Assembly (NCBI GenBank): GCA_005799525.1
Contig: SYGN01000290.1
Location: 1 to 64,000 of the forward strand
Origin: Opitutaceae bacterium
Lineage (GTDB): Bacteria > Verrucomicrobiota > Verrucomicrobiia > Opitutales > Opitutaceae
Reading direction: 5' to 3'
Length of the DNA stretch: 64,000 nucleotides
Part shown: in pieces, positions 19,427-28,669 of the stretch
How the letters are laid out: each line of letters begins with the position of its first letter
How positions within the stretch are numbered: the first letter of the stretch is position 1
Position numbers and translations under genes: made by a program
Notes under the pieces: generated by a model
What the model was told of the DNA's origin: nothing
What the model saw: the letters and a program-made list of their open reading frames with translations, nothing else
Databases searched by the model: none

Positions 19427-20206
19427 ATGAGTGCCGCGCCCGTCCTCTGCTTCGGCCAGCAGCCTTGTGGATTTTTCCCGCGACGCTTTCTCTATGCGAA
19501 ATTCGTGACCGCGCGGAAACTCCAGGCTAAGCTGGGTGGCGAAATCGTTTTCTTCTGTCACGACAGCGACCACGATCCGCGGGAAACCCAGACTACGCTG
19601 CGCCATCGCAAGACGGATGTGCCGCTCGCGATGAACTTCGCGTTTGAGCACAAGCTGCAGCGGAAATTTTCTCCGCTGCACCTCAAGCGCATTCCCGCCG
19701 GTTGGCGTGAGAATACCGCCCGCCAACTCGGTGCCTACGTCGCGCCGCCCTTGGTTGAAGCGTTCAAGACGAATCCCGCCACGACTGCGGGGGACTTCTG
19801 CCTCGAGATGTATCGCCGCATGGGACTGCTCGAAGGCATTCGGGTCGTGCGTTCGAGCGACCCCGCGGTGCGCATGACGGCGTGCGCTATCACCGAGTGT
19901 TTCGTGGATGTACCGCATCAGGGTGAAATCGTCCGCGCGCGGCTGCTCGACGGCGCGTTGAAGCTCCACGAAGGTGGCGATGCCTACACGACGCTTCCGT
20001 GGGTGCCGTTTACGAAGGCGCAGGTGAGCCCCACGCGCGATTCGCGCCTCGGCTGGATGCAGTCGGTGATCCACTGCACCCACTACATTGCCGGAATGGG
20101 CGAACAGGCTTACTTGAACAAAGCGGATTCACCGGACATTACGTTCGTCCCCCGCGACCCCATTGACCGCTCCGATGAAGCCTACGCCGAAATCTCCTCC
20201 CTCTGA
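19427..20206 (+). CDS. Compact BshC-like protein (candidate bacillithiol cysteine-adding enzyme)
   Basis: GQQPCGFFPRRFLYAKFVTARKLQAKLGGEIVFFCHDSDHDPRE resembles the BshC GQQ...Y.K....A.KL...PVFW...DHD..E region; YIAGMGEQAYL resembles BshC YvgGPgEiaY; immediately upstream of bshB1-bshA. Confidence 0.65.
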   Translation: MSAAPVLCFGQQPCGFFPRRFLYAKFVTARKLQAKLGGEIVFFCHDSDHDPRETQTTLRHRKTDVPLAMNFAFEHKLQRKFSPLHLKRIPAGWRENTARQLGAYVAPPLVEAFKTNPATTAGDFCLEMYRRMGLLEGIRVVRSSDPAVRMTACAITECFVDVPHQGEIVRARLLDGALKLHEGGDAYTTLPWVPFTKAQVSPTRDSRLGWMQSVIHCTHYIAGMGEQAYLNKADSPDITFVPRDPIDRSDEAYAEISSL

Positions 20207-20915
20207 CAGTCCCCTCCTCCTCGCCTTTGGCGCGCATCCCGACGACCTCGAATTTGGTTGTGGTGGGGTGATCGCCCGCGAGACGCAGGCAGGGCACGCC
20301 GCGCACTTTATTGTCTGCTCACGTGGTGAAGCGGGGACGCATGGCACCCCGGCGCAACGCACGGCCGAGGCGAAAAAATCGGCCGCGCTCCTCGGTGCCA
20401 CGCTTGAGTTCGTCGAACTGGGCGGCGATGCGCACATGGAGTATCGGCTCGCCCATGTGCTGACATTTGCCGCGATCATTCGCCGGGTGCGGCCGCGTAT
20501 GGTGCTGGCACCGACGATCGTTGAAAACCAACACCCCGACCACGTCGTCGTCGGCCGCATGGTGCGGGACGCCGCGCGTCTCGCCCGCTATGGCGGCGTC
20601 GCGGAGGTCATTAAGATCAAGCCGCACGCCATCGAGCAGTTGATGTTTTACGCGGTGACGGTCGAAGCCGAACCCGCCGATCGTTCGGCGATGTTGATGG
20701 ATGTATCCGACCCCGACGTGATCGCGGCCTGGACGGCGTCGATGGACGCCCACGCCTCGCAGGCGAAGACGCGGCGCTACGTCGGCTTGCACCTTGCGCG
20801 CGCCAAGATGCATGGCGTGCGTGGCGGTGCCGGCCACGCGATCCAGCTTTTCCCTAACGACCCGCTCGTGTGCAGTTCGCTCGCGTCGCTCGGTCGCGGG
20901 GCGCGGCAATTCTGA
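20175..20915 (+). CDS. bshB1: Bacillithiol biosynthesis deacetylase BshB1
   Basis: LLLAFGAHPDDLEFGCGGVIARE, IVCSRGEAGTHGTPAQRTAEAKKSAALLGA, MVLAPTIVENQHPDHVVVGRMVRDAARLARYG. Confidence 0.9.
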   Translation: MKPTPKSPPSDSPLLLAFGAHPDDLEFGCGGVIARETQAGHAAHFIVCSRGEAGTHGTPAQRTAEAKKSAALLGATLEFVELGGDAHMEYRLAHVLTFAAIIRRVRPRMVLAPTIVENQHPDHVVVGRMVRDAARLARYGGVAEVIKIKPHAIEQLMFYAVTVEAEPADRSAMLMDVSDPDVIAAWTASMDAHASQAKTRRYVGLHLARAKMHGVRGGAGHAIQLFPNDPLVCSSLASLGRGARQF

Positions 20916-20916
20916 C

Positions 20917-22068
20917 ATGGCCGCCCACCGCCCGCTGAAGATCGGCATCACCTGCTACCCCTCGGTCGGCGGCAGCGGAATCTTGGCCTCGGCCCTCGGT
21001 GTGGAACTTGCGGAGCGCGGCCACGAGGTGCACTTCATCAGTTATGGCCGGCCGTTTCGCCTCCCCGCGAAGGCGCCGCGGTTATTTTTCCATCCGGTCG
21101 TGATCAACGACTACGGCCTCTTCAAATACCCCGACTACACGCTGCCGCTCTCCGTGAAGATGGCCGAGGTCAGCCGCGACTACGGGCTCGACGTATTGCA
21201 CGTCCATTACGCGGTGCCACACGCTACGGCGGCGATCCTCGCGCGCTCGATGCTGCCGGCGGGCAAGAAGCCGCGGGTGGTCACGACCCTCCACGGCACC
21301 GACACCACGCTGCTTGGCCGCGACGCTGGTTACGGTCCGGCGATCAGCCATGCGCTCGCGCAGTCCGACGCGGTGACGACGGTTTCGGAATTTTTGCGCC
21401 GCGAAACCGAGCGACTGCTGAGTGTGAAGCGTCCAATCGACGTCATCCATAATTTCTTCGACCCGAAGAAACCCACGCGTTCGCGCGCCGTCGTGCGGCG
21501 CGAACTTGGGCTCGGCAAAAAGACGATGATCTTGCACGCCTCCAATTTGCGTGCACCCAAACGCATCGATCTGCTGCTGGAGGCAGTCGCGCGGGTGCGT
21601 CCGGCCGAGGCATTCAAGCTGGTGATCCTCGCGGGCGGAGATTTCGCGCCATTCGAAGACGACGTGCGGCGGCTGGGTCTGGGTGACCGGATTGTTTTGC
21701 GGCAAAACGTGGCGGAGATTGAGGACTACTTTCAGGCGGCCGACGTCGGCTTGTTCACGTCGGAGTCGGAGAGTTTTTGCCTGAGTATTTTGGAAGCGAT
21801 GAACTTTGGTTGCCCCAGTGTGGCGACCGCCGTGGGTGGCATTCCCGAAGTCGTCGAGACCGGCAAGTCCGGTCTGCTCGTGCCCTTCGGTGACGCGGAC
21901 GGCCTCGCCCGCGCGCTGGAGTCATTGATCGCCAATCCCGCGCGCCGGCGTGCCATGGGCCAGGCCGCGAAGCAGCGCGCCCGCGCGCTGTTTTCCGCGG
22001 CCAAGATCGTGCCGCGCTACGAAGCGCTCTACCGCCGCGTGTGCTCGGTGCGGGGTTGCTGCGAGTGA
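20917..22068 (+). CDS. bshA: N-acetyl-alpha-D-glucosaminyl L-malate synthase BshA
   Basis: KIGITCYPSVGGSGILASALGVELAERGHEVHFISYGRPFRL, VLHVHYAVPHATAAILA, SESESFCLSILEAMNFGCPSVATAVGGIPEVV. Confidence 0.93.
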   Translation: MAAHRPLKIGITCYPSVGGSGILASALGVELAERGHEVHFISYGRPFRLPAKAPRLFFHPVVINDYGLFKYPDYTLPLSVKMAEVSRDYGLDVLHVHYAVPHATAAILARSMLPAGKKPRVVTTLHGTDTTLLGRDAGYGPAISHALAQSDAVTTVSEFLRRETERLLSVKRPIDVIHNFFDPKKPTRSRAVVRRELGLGKKTMILHASNLRAPKRIDLLLEAVARVRPAEAFKLVILAGGDFAPFEDDVRRLGLGDRIVLRQNVAEIEDYFQAADVGLFTSESESFCLSILEAMNFGCPSVATAVGGIPEVVETGKSGLLVPFGDADGLARALESLIANPARRRAMGQAAKQRARALFSAAKIVPRYEALYRRVCSVRGCCE

Positions 22069-22189
22069 CGACGAGTGCGGATGGGTGGAGCGCGTTGCCC
22101 CATTCTGCGGTCCGCATCGATTACGATGCGCGCGAGCTCGGAGTGTAGCCGTGCCGGCACGACAGCGACCGGAAGTCGCTCGCGACGTG

Positions 22190-22224
22190 CGAAAACGAAA
22201 AAGGGCCGGTCAGAGACCGGCCCT
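22190..22224 (-). terminator. Rho-independent terminator downstream of the phosphofructokinase gene
   Basis: Minus strand AGGGCCGGTCTCTGACCGGCCCTTTTTCGTTTTC. Confidence 0.85.
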
Positions 22225-22253
22225 GCTGCAAACCAGAATCAGGTTTGCTTGGC

Positions 22254-23510
22254 TCAGACCTCGTAGGCTGGGAGCACCTTGTCCACCCGTACTTTTTCGA
22301 GGCGGGCGAAGACGGGCACGCCGCCATCGTGAGGCAACACGATTTCACCCTGGATCAGGGGCTGGGCGTAGCGGAGGAACTGGAAGTTCATGCTGGTGCC
22401 GTCCTCATTGATCCACTCGCGGGGGAGTTTCTTGATCGAGTTGGCCACCTCGCTGAGGGGCGTGAGGCCGGTCTCGCAGGAGTAGGCTTCTTTGTCGCCG
22501 CGCAGGAGGGTGACCATCTTGTCGGTCTCACCGGCGATGGCGGCTTCCACGGCGGCTTCGCCGGCCATGAAGGCTTCGTCGGCATCGGTCTTGGAGGCGG
22601 AGTGGGCGGCGCAGCGTTGGAGCAGGCCGGGTTTCGCGACGCGGACCTTGGCGCCCGGGACATTGGCGCCGATGATTTCGGCGAGGGCGTCGCCGGCACC
22701 ACCGAGCTGGGCGTGACCAAAGGCGTCCGTGGCGGCGTTGGCGGCCACGTAGTTGCCGTTCTCATCGACGAGGCCCTCGGCGACGACGATGAGACAGAAC
22801 TTCTCGCGCTTGAGGATGCGCTTTACGTCTTCGATGCACTTGGCCTGATCGAACGGGATCTCGGGAAGGTAGATGAGGTGGGGCGGATCTTGCGGGTGAT
22901 CCTTACGCTTGGCGAGGGCGGCTCCAGCGGCGATCCAGCCGGCGCTGCGACCCATGACCTCGATGATGGAGACGAGGTCGCCCTGACCCATGGCCTCGTT
23001 GTCGGCGGCGACTTCGCGGACGCTGGTGGCGATGTATTTGATGGCGCTGGCGTAGCCGGGGCAGTGGTCGGTGCCGGGCAGGTCGTTATCGATGGTCTTC
23101 GGCACGCCGATCACGCGGAGCTCGTAGCCCTGGGCCTGGGCGAGCTTGGAGATTTTGTCGGCGGTGTCTTGGGAGTCGTTGCCACCGATATAGAAGAAGT
23201 AGCGGATGTTGTGGGCCTTGAAGACCTCGAGGACGCGATCGAAGTCGGCCGGTTTCTTGAGTTTAAAACGGCAGGTGCCGAGGGCGGCGCCGGGCGTGTA
23301 TTTGAGCGCGCGGATTTGCTGTTGAGACTCCGCAGCGAGATCGATCAGGTCCTCTTGGAGGATGCCGAGCACGCCGTTGAGCGTGCCGTAGATCTCTTCG
23401 ATGCATTCATGGTTCAACGCTTCCGCGATGAGGCCCGCGACGCTGGCGTTGATAACAGAGGTGGGGCCGCCGGACTGGCCTACCAAGACATTTCCTACGA
23501 GTTCAGCCAT
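22254..23510 (-). CDS. 6-phosphofructokinase, probably PPi-dependent
   Basis: GNVLVGQSGGPTSVINASVAGL, FYIGGNDSQDTADKIS, GVPKTIDNDLPGTDHCPGYASAIK, MGRSAGWIAAGAAL. Confidence 0.92.
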   Translation of the reverse strand: MAELVGNVLVGQSGGPTSVINASVAGLIAEALNHECIEEIYGTLNGVLGILQEDLIDLAAESQQQIRALKYTPGAALGTCRFKLKKPADFDRVLEVFKAHNIRYFFYIGGNDSQDTADKISKLAQAQGYELRVIGVPKTIDNDLPGTDHCPGYASAIKYIATSVREVAADNEAMGQGDLVSIIEVMGRSAGWIAAGAALAKRKDHPQDPPHLIYLPEIPFDQAKCIEDVKRILKREKFCLIVVAEGLVDENGNYVAANAATDAFGHAQLGGAGDALAEIIGANVPGAKVRVAKPGLLQRCAAHSASKTDADEAFMAGEAAVEAAIAGETDKMVTLLRGDKEAYSCETGLTPLSEVANSIKKLPREWINEDGTSMNFQFLRYAQPLIQGEIVLPHDGGVPVFARLEKVRVDKVLPAYEV

Positions 23511-23705
23511 GACAGTTATTGATAAAGGATTAAAGAGAACGTGAGCGGCCAAGAAAGCGTGGCGGCTCGGGGGGATGCAAACTCAAATTTCCCGATGACG
23601 GGAACCGGACGGATTTTAGGACCGTGAGGGCCACCGGTGGACGCGGCGTCTTTTAGCGGGAAAAAAATGCGGGCACCGGGGACGTGCCGGCGCACCGCTG
23701 GATGG

Positions 23706-23849
23706 GCTAAGCCGTGGCGATGCCGTTGAGGGCTAAGCGTTGAGTGCTGAGAGATCGCTCATCAGAGCGGAAATGCGCGCGACCACGCGTGGATGCCCCA
23801 TTCACCGTGGGTAGTGCTCTCTGCTCTCGACGGAGTCTCTGCGGCTTAG
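23706..23849. repeat. ~145-bp intergenic repeat copy 1 (GCTAAGCCG...CGGCTTAG ends)
   Basis: Shares blocks GCTAAGCCGT..CGATGCCGTTGAG and GAAATGCGCGCGACCACGCGTGGAT..ATTCACCG with 43856-44007. Confidence 0.85.
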
Positions 23850-25297
23850 AGCAACCGGCCTGGTCGATAGTCCGCCGCGCCCTTGTGTTTGCGGGCGAGT
23901 GGTTTCACATCGTCGACGAAGGCATCGACTTGATGAGGTGCGGCGCCGACGAAACGGGCGTTTTCCGAGAGAATGGCGACGAGGGCTTTCTTGCCGAGGC
24001 CGAGACGTTTGTCGCCGGCGAGACGGGAGAGCAGATCGGCGTCGCCCCCGGAGCGCAGCGCCTTGGCGGCGGCGAGGGCGTGTTCCTTGATGGCTTCGTG
24101 GGTGGTTTCGCGACCGGCGCCACGCTTGACTGCTTCCATGAGAATCGTGGTCGTCGCGAGGAACGGGAGGTTGCGTTCGTTTTCGACGGCGATGGCGGCC
24201 GGGAAGGCCTCCATTTGGCGCAGCACGGTGAGGTAAGTTTCTAGCAGGCCGTCGATCGCGAAAAACGCGTCCGGCAGCGCAATCCGCCGCACGACGGAGC
24301 AGGATACGTCGCCCTCGTTCCATTGGTGGCCGGCGAGTGCGCCGGTCATCGTCACGTAACCAGAGAGGATCGTGGAAAATCCGCAGATGCGCTCGCAGTT
24401 GCGGGCGTTGACCTTGTGCGGCATCGCCGACGACCCGACCTGGCCGGGCTGAAACCCTTCGGTGACCAAGCCTGCGCCCGCCATGAGGCGGAGGGTCGTG
24501 GCGAAACTCGCGGCCGCGGCGCCGAGCTGGTGCAGCGCCGTGACGACTTCAAAGTCGAGGCTGCGCGGGTAGACTTGGCCGACTGCGCCGAGCGAGGCGT
24601 GGAAACCGAGATGTTTGATCACGCGCGACTCCAGCTGGTCGACCTTGGCGGTGTCGTTGCCGAGCAGAGTGAGCTGATCGAGCTGCGTGCCCACGGCGCC
24701 CTTGAGGCCGCGGACGGGGTAACGTTCGAGGAGTTCCTCGATGCGCGCGAAGGCAATCTGCAGCTCTTGACCGAACATCGCGAGGCGTTTGCCGAGCGTG
24801 GTGGGCTGGGCCGGGACGTTGTGGGTGCGCCCGGTGATCATCAGGTCGCGGTGCGCCTCGGCCTGGGTGGCGAGCGCGAGGAGCGCGGCGGCGGCCTTAA
24901 AGCGGACGAGTTTGAGGGCGCTGAAAATCTGGAGTTGCTCGACGTTTTCCGTGAGGTCGCGGCTGGTGAGTCCGAGGTGGATAAACTGGCGTTTCGCGAG
25001 TTCGGAAAATTCTTCGATGCGCGCTTTCACGTCGTGGAGGGTGATGCGTTCGCGTTTCGCGATGGCGACGAGATCGATGGCGGATTTGACGCGCTCGTAG
25101 TCCTTGATGGCGTCGGCGGGGATCGGCACGCCCAGATCGCGCTGGGCCTTCATTACAGCGATCCAGAAATCGCGCTCGAGGGCGACGCGGCCGTGCTGCG
25201 ACCAGATGGCCTTCATGGCGCCCGAGGCGTAGCGTTCGGCGAGGACGTTGGGGATGGCGGCGGAGGCGGAGGATGCGGATTCGTTGGAAGCGTTCAC
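23846..25297 (-). CDS. purB: Adenylosuccinate lyase
   Basis: LTSRDLTENVEQLQIFSALKLVRFKAAAALLALATQAEAHRDLMITGRTHNVPAQPTTLGKR; GSSAMPHKVNARNCERICGFS. Confidence 0.93.
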   Translation of the reverse strand: MNASNESASSASAAIPNVLAERYASGAMKAIWSQHGRVALERDFWIAVMKAQRDLGVPIPADAIKDYERVKSAIDLVAIAKRERITLHDVKARIEEFSELAKRQFIHLGLTSRDLTENVEQLQIFSALKLVRFKAAAALLALATQAEAHRDLMITGRTHNVPAQPTTLGKRLAMFGQELQIAFARIEELLERYPVRGLKGAVGTQLDQLTLLGNDTAKVDQLESRVIKHLGFHASLGAVGQVYPRSLDFEVVTALHQLGAAAASFATTLRLMAGAGLVTEGFQPGQVGSSAMPHKVNARNCERICGFSTILSGYVTMTGALAGHQWNEGDVSCSVVRRIALPDAFFAIDGLLETYLTVLRQMEAFPAAIAVENERNLPFLATTTILMEAVKRGAGRETTHEAIKEHALAAAKALRSGGDADLLSRLAGDKRLGLGKKALVAILSENARFVGAAPHQVDAFVDDVKPLARKHKGAADYRPGRLL

Positions 25298-25369
25298 GGG
25301 AAAAAGGTTTGAGTAAGCGGTCGCGTGGAGGGTTGGCGACGGGAAAAACGGGCGGCGCGCGGCATGGGT

Positions 25370-25530
25370 GGGGCAGTGTCAAAGTCGTTCCGCCAATCAT
25401 TCCTCTTTCTCTTTATCTTTCTCATTCGTCCGGGCTCCGGCTCGGAGAGGCTTGTCGGCCGGAGAGAGAGATTACGAGAAAGAGGAAAGAGAACGATTAC
25501 TGGGCGCGCGACCGACTTTGACGCCGCCCC
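25370..25530. repeat. Large imperfect palindromic element containing TTTCTC/GAGAAA tracts
   Basis: GGGGCAGTGTCAAAGTCG...CCTCTTTCTCTTTATCTTTCTC mirrored by GAGAAAGAGGAAAGAG...CGACTTTGACGCCGCCCC. Confidence 0.8.
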
Positions 25531-25567
25531 AGCGGCATGGGTTGGGGCGGAGTTTTTACCGGCCAAG

Positions 25568-25667
25568 TAATTCCAATGCGCGTCCGAGATTGAACGAACA
25601 CCGGTTTTTGGGCGCCTGCTTGCAGGCGATTCAAGATGTGAAAATCGCCCGCAAGCAGGCTCCTACC
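25568..25667 (+). repeat. Dispersed composite repeat copy 1 (AATTCCAAT...GAACACCG flank plus GCCTGCTTGCAGGCGATT hairpin)
   Basis: Same order of blocks as the reverse complement of 53661-53780. Confidence 0.8.
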
Positions 25668-25771
25668 CTCAAGCCCGGCTAAGCTAATCTTGAACGTAAC
25701 GTGGAACAAGGTGCGAACACGATCTTGCCCGTTACACGCGGTTAAAGAAGTGGCCCCACGTTTCAACGCCG

Positions 25772-26869
25772 CTACGCCGCCAGGCAGCGGACGGCCAACT
25801 CACGGAGGACTTCTTCCTGCTCGTGGGGGCGCTGGACGATTGCTTCGAAGGCGAAGAGGAAATCCTGCTGGTTGTCGATCAGGCGTCGCAGGTTCGGGAG
25901 CTTGGCACCGCTGGCGAGTTTGCCGACATACCACGCGTTTTGGCTGAAGAGATTGTAGGAACTCTTTTCCGTCGCTCCGACGAACTTCGCGGCGTGGCTC
26001 GCTTGGGCTTTCGGCATGCCGTCGAGGCCGCGTGGGCCCAGACGGCAATCGCCGGAGTCGATCAGCGCGCGGACTTGGAGTAAGATGCGGTTGCGATTTT
26101 GCAGGGCGCTGATGACCGGGCGCGCGTCCCCGCCCGTGAAAAAATGGCGGCGCAGCGCGGCGAGCGTCCACTGCAGATCGCCGCTGAAAAATGCTTCCGC
26201 CGCTTCGAAGAAATCGCCCTCGGCGGTGTTGGCGGTGAGCTCAGCGACGTCGATTTCTTCGATGGCCGCGCCTTCTTTGGCGTGGGTGGCGAGCTTTCGG
26301 GTTTCCTCGACGAGGAGGCGGGTGTTGGCGCCGACTTTGGCGAGGAGCAATTCAATGGCGCCGAGAGCGAATGTTGCGTCGAGCGAGCGCGCCTCGGCGA
26401 GCACGACCCCGGCGAGGGCGGCGGCGGCGTTGTCACCATCGCCACCGGCGAGGGCGTAGTCGGCGTTTTTCTCGCACCACTTGGGAAACGAGCGGCGTTT
26501 GTCGATGGGCGCGGCGGTGATCAGGACGGCGGTTTCTTCGGGATTCAGCGACTCGAGGATCTGTTGCAGATCCTCGACGAGTCTGAGGGTGCTCTCAGCG
26601 CGGCCGGTGCCGGTGTCGGCCAGAAAATTGATATCCTTGAACCACACGACGCGCTTGCCGCCGAACATCGAGACCGTCTGCACGCTCTCGCGGAAACGAT
26701 TCACCGCGGCCTCGACTTCGCCGACGTTGCCGGAGAAACCGCTGATGACTTCGCGGGCATACTCGTCGGTGACCTCGGCGGCCAAGGCGTCGAAACGTTC
26801 CTTGCCGAGGCGGCCGACGAGAAAATCGTCGGAGCCGCCGACAAAGGTAAATTTTTTCGCGGGCGTCAT
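25772..26869 (-). CDS. holA: DNA polymerase III subunit delta
   Basis: FTFVGGSDDFLVGR..., VQTVSMFGGKRVVWFKDINFLAD, LLVEETRKLATHA; HolA-like layout. Confidence 0.85.
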   Translation of the reverse strand: MTPAKKFTFVGGSDDFLVGRLGKERFDALAAEVTDEYAREVISGFSGNVGEVEAAVNRFRESVQTVSMFGGKRVVWFKDINFLADTGTGRAESTLRLVEDLQQILESLNPEETAVLITAAPIDKRRSFPKWCEKNADYALAGGDGDNAAAALAGVVLAEARSLDATFALGAIELLLAKVGANTRLLVEETRKLATHAKEGAAIEEIDVAELTANTAEGDFFEAAEAFFSGDLQWTLAALRRHFFTGGDARPVISALQNRNRILLQVRALIDSGDCRLGPRGLDGMPKAQASHAAKFVGATEKSSYNLFSQNAWYVGKLASGAKLPNLRRLIDNQQDFLFAFEAIVQRPHEQEEVLRELAVRCLAA

Positions 26870-26961
26870 GGATCGGGGGATTTGGTCGAGAAGCGGCGGC
26901 GGGCGCACGAAAAAAATCGCCACGCGCCGGGCCCGGCCCGAAGCTCCGACTCGAATTCGTG

Positions 26962-28668
26962 ATGGTTTCTCCTGAAAACTCCGACCTCTGCGCCGCCGAC
27001 TCACCCTCGTGGACCCGAGATTTACTGCTCCTGACGCTCGCGTTTGGCGCCCTGTTTTTCTTTCGCTTGGGGAGTTATCCGTTGAGCAATCCCGACGAAG
27101 GGCGCTATGCGGAGATCCCGCGCGAGATGGTGGCGAGCGGCGACTATGTGACGCCGCGGCTCAATGGCGTGGTTTATTTCGAGAAGCCGCCGCTGGTGTA
27201 TTGGACGACGGCGGTGTGCCTGAAACTCTTCGGGCCGAGCGAATGGTCGATGCGGGCGACGCCGGCGTTGTTTGCGCTCGCGGGGGTGTTGCTCACCTAT
27301 GCGGCGGGGCGACGGTTGCATGGGCGCGAGGCGGGGTTGCTGGCGGCGGTGGTACTCGGGACGTCGATCCTTTGGTTCGCCATCGCGAGGATAATGCTGC
27401 TCGACATGGCGGTGTCGGTGTTGATGAGCGCGACGCTGTTTTGTTTTATTCTGGGCGTGCGCGAAGCCCCGGGTGTGCGGCGGCGGTGGTGGTTCTACGG
27501 GCTCTACGCGAGTGCGGCGTTGGCCACGCTGACGAAAGGGCTCATCGGGTTTCTCGTCACGGGTGCGGTGATGTTCTTGTGGTTGCTGATTTTCAACCAG
27601 TGGAAACGGCTGCGGCCGCTGCATCTGCCGAGTGGAATCGCGCTGTTTCTTTTGATCGTGGCACCGTGGCACCTCTTGGCGGCGCAGGCTAACGAGACGT
27701 GGGCGCACCGCTATTTTGTCTACGAACACTGGGAGCGCTTTACTACGCCGGCGGCATCGCGCCCGGGTGCGTGGCATTATTTTATCTGGATTGTGCTCGC
27801 GGGGCTGATCCCGTGGACGGGTTTTTTGTGGTCGGCGGTGCGCGCCGCGGTGCGCGGCGGTTGGGCGAAGAAAAATGAAAATGCCGATGCGTGGTTCTTC
27901 GTGGTCTGGATCGCGTTCATCTTTTTGTTTTTCTCCAAGTCGCACTCTAAGCTCGCGCCCTACATCGTGCCGATTTTTCCGGCGCTCGCAGTGGTGATCG
28001 GCGGTTGGCTGGCACCGGCGTTGCGGGCCGAAGACGGTGCGAAGCGGATGCGGGTCGGGCTCGGCGGGTTTGCCTTTTTCTGCGGCTTGTTGGCGCTCGC
28101 GTTGTGTGTGGTGGTGATGCATCCGGCGCTCGTGCGGATGTCCGGCGAGCAGGCGCTCGCGCTGCAGATCCCCGCGTTCACGATGGCGGGGGTGCTGCTG
28201 ATCGGGGGGATTATCACGCCGTGGTTGGCGAAGGTGCGCGGGGTGCGCGTGGCGGTGACGGGGCTCGTGACGACCATGGCGCTGTTTTTTCTGATCCTGA
28301 CATTTGCCGCGCCCCATATCGCTAAGCCCGGCACCCGGGCGCTCGCGGAGATGGTCACGGCGCGGGCGAAACCCGGTGACCGCGTGCTGCACTACCACGA
28401 GTTTTTCCACGACTTCACGTTTTACGCGCGGCGCGTGGTGGATGTGGTGGCGTTTAAGGGTGAACTCGAACTGGAGGAAGATGCCGTGGCGCGGGCGAGT
28501 GGGCGCTTTATGGAAGAGCCGAAATTTCGCGAGCTTTGGGCGGGTAGTGGTCGGGTGTGGGCTGTCGCGCGGAAGAAAGATCTCAAACTCCTCTTCGGCG
28601 ATACGACGTTCCGTTATCATTTGATCGGGGAAACCCGGGATCACAGCTTGTTGAGCAATCAACCCTAG
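26962..28668 (+). CDS. arnT: ArnT-like glycosyltransferase (GT83/GT39-like, L-Ara4N transferase family)
   Basis: FFFRLGSYPLSNPDEGRYAEIPREMVASGDYVTPRLNGVVYFEKPPLVYW typical ArnT N-terminus; arn gene context. Confidence 0.85.
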   Translation: MVSPENSDLCAADSPSWTRDLLLLTLAFGALFFFRLGSYPLSNPDEGRYAEIPREMVASGDYVTPRLNGVVYFEKPPLVYWTTAVCLKLFGPSEWSMRATPALFALAGVLLTYAAGRRLHGREAGLLAAVVLGTSILWFAIARIMLLDMAVSVLMSATLFCFILGVREAPGVRRRWWFYGLYASAALATLTKGLIGFLVTGAVMFLWLLIFNQWKRLRPLHLPSGIALFLLIVAPWHLLAAQANETWAHRYFVYEHWERFTTPAASRPGAWHYFIWIVLAGLIPWTGFLWSAVRAAVRGGWAKKNENADAWFFVVWIAFIFLFFSKSHSKLAPYIVPIFPALAVVIGGWLAPALRAEDGAKRMRVGLGGFAFFCGLLALALCVVVMHPALVRMSGEQALALQIPAFTMAGVLLIGGIITPWLAKVRGVRVAVTGLVTTMALFFLILTFAAPHIAKPGTRALAEMVTARAKPGDRVLHYHEFFHDFTFYARRVVDVVAFKGELELEEDAVARASGRFMEEPKFRELWAGSGRVWAVARKKDLKLLFGDTTFRYHLIGETRDHSLLSNQP

Positions 28669-28669
28669 T

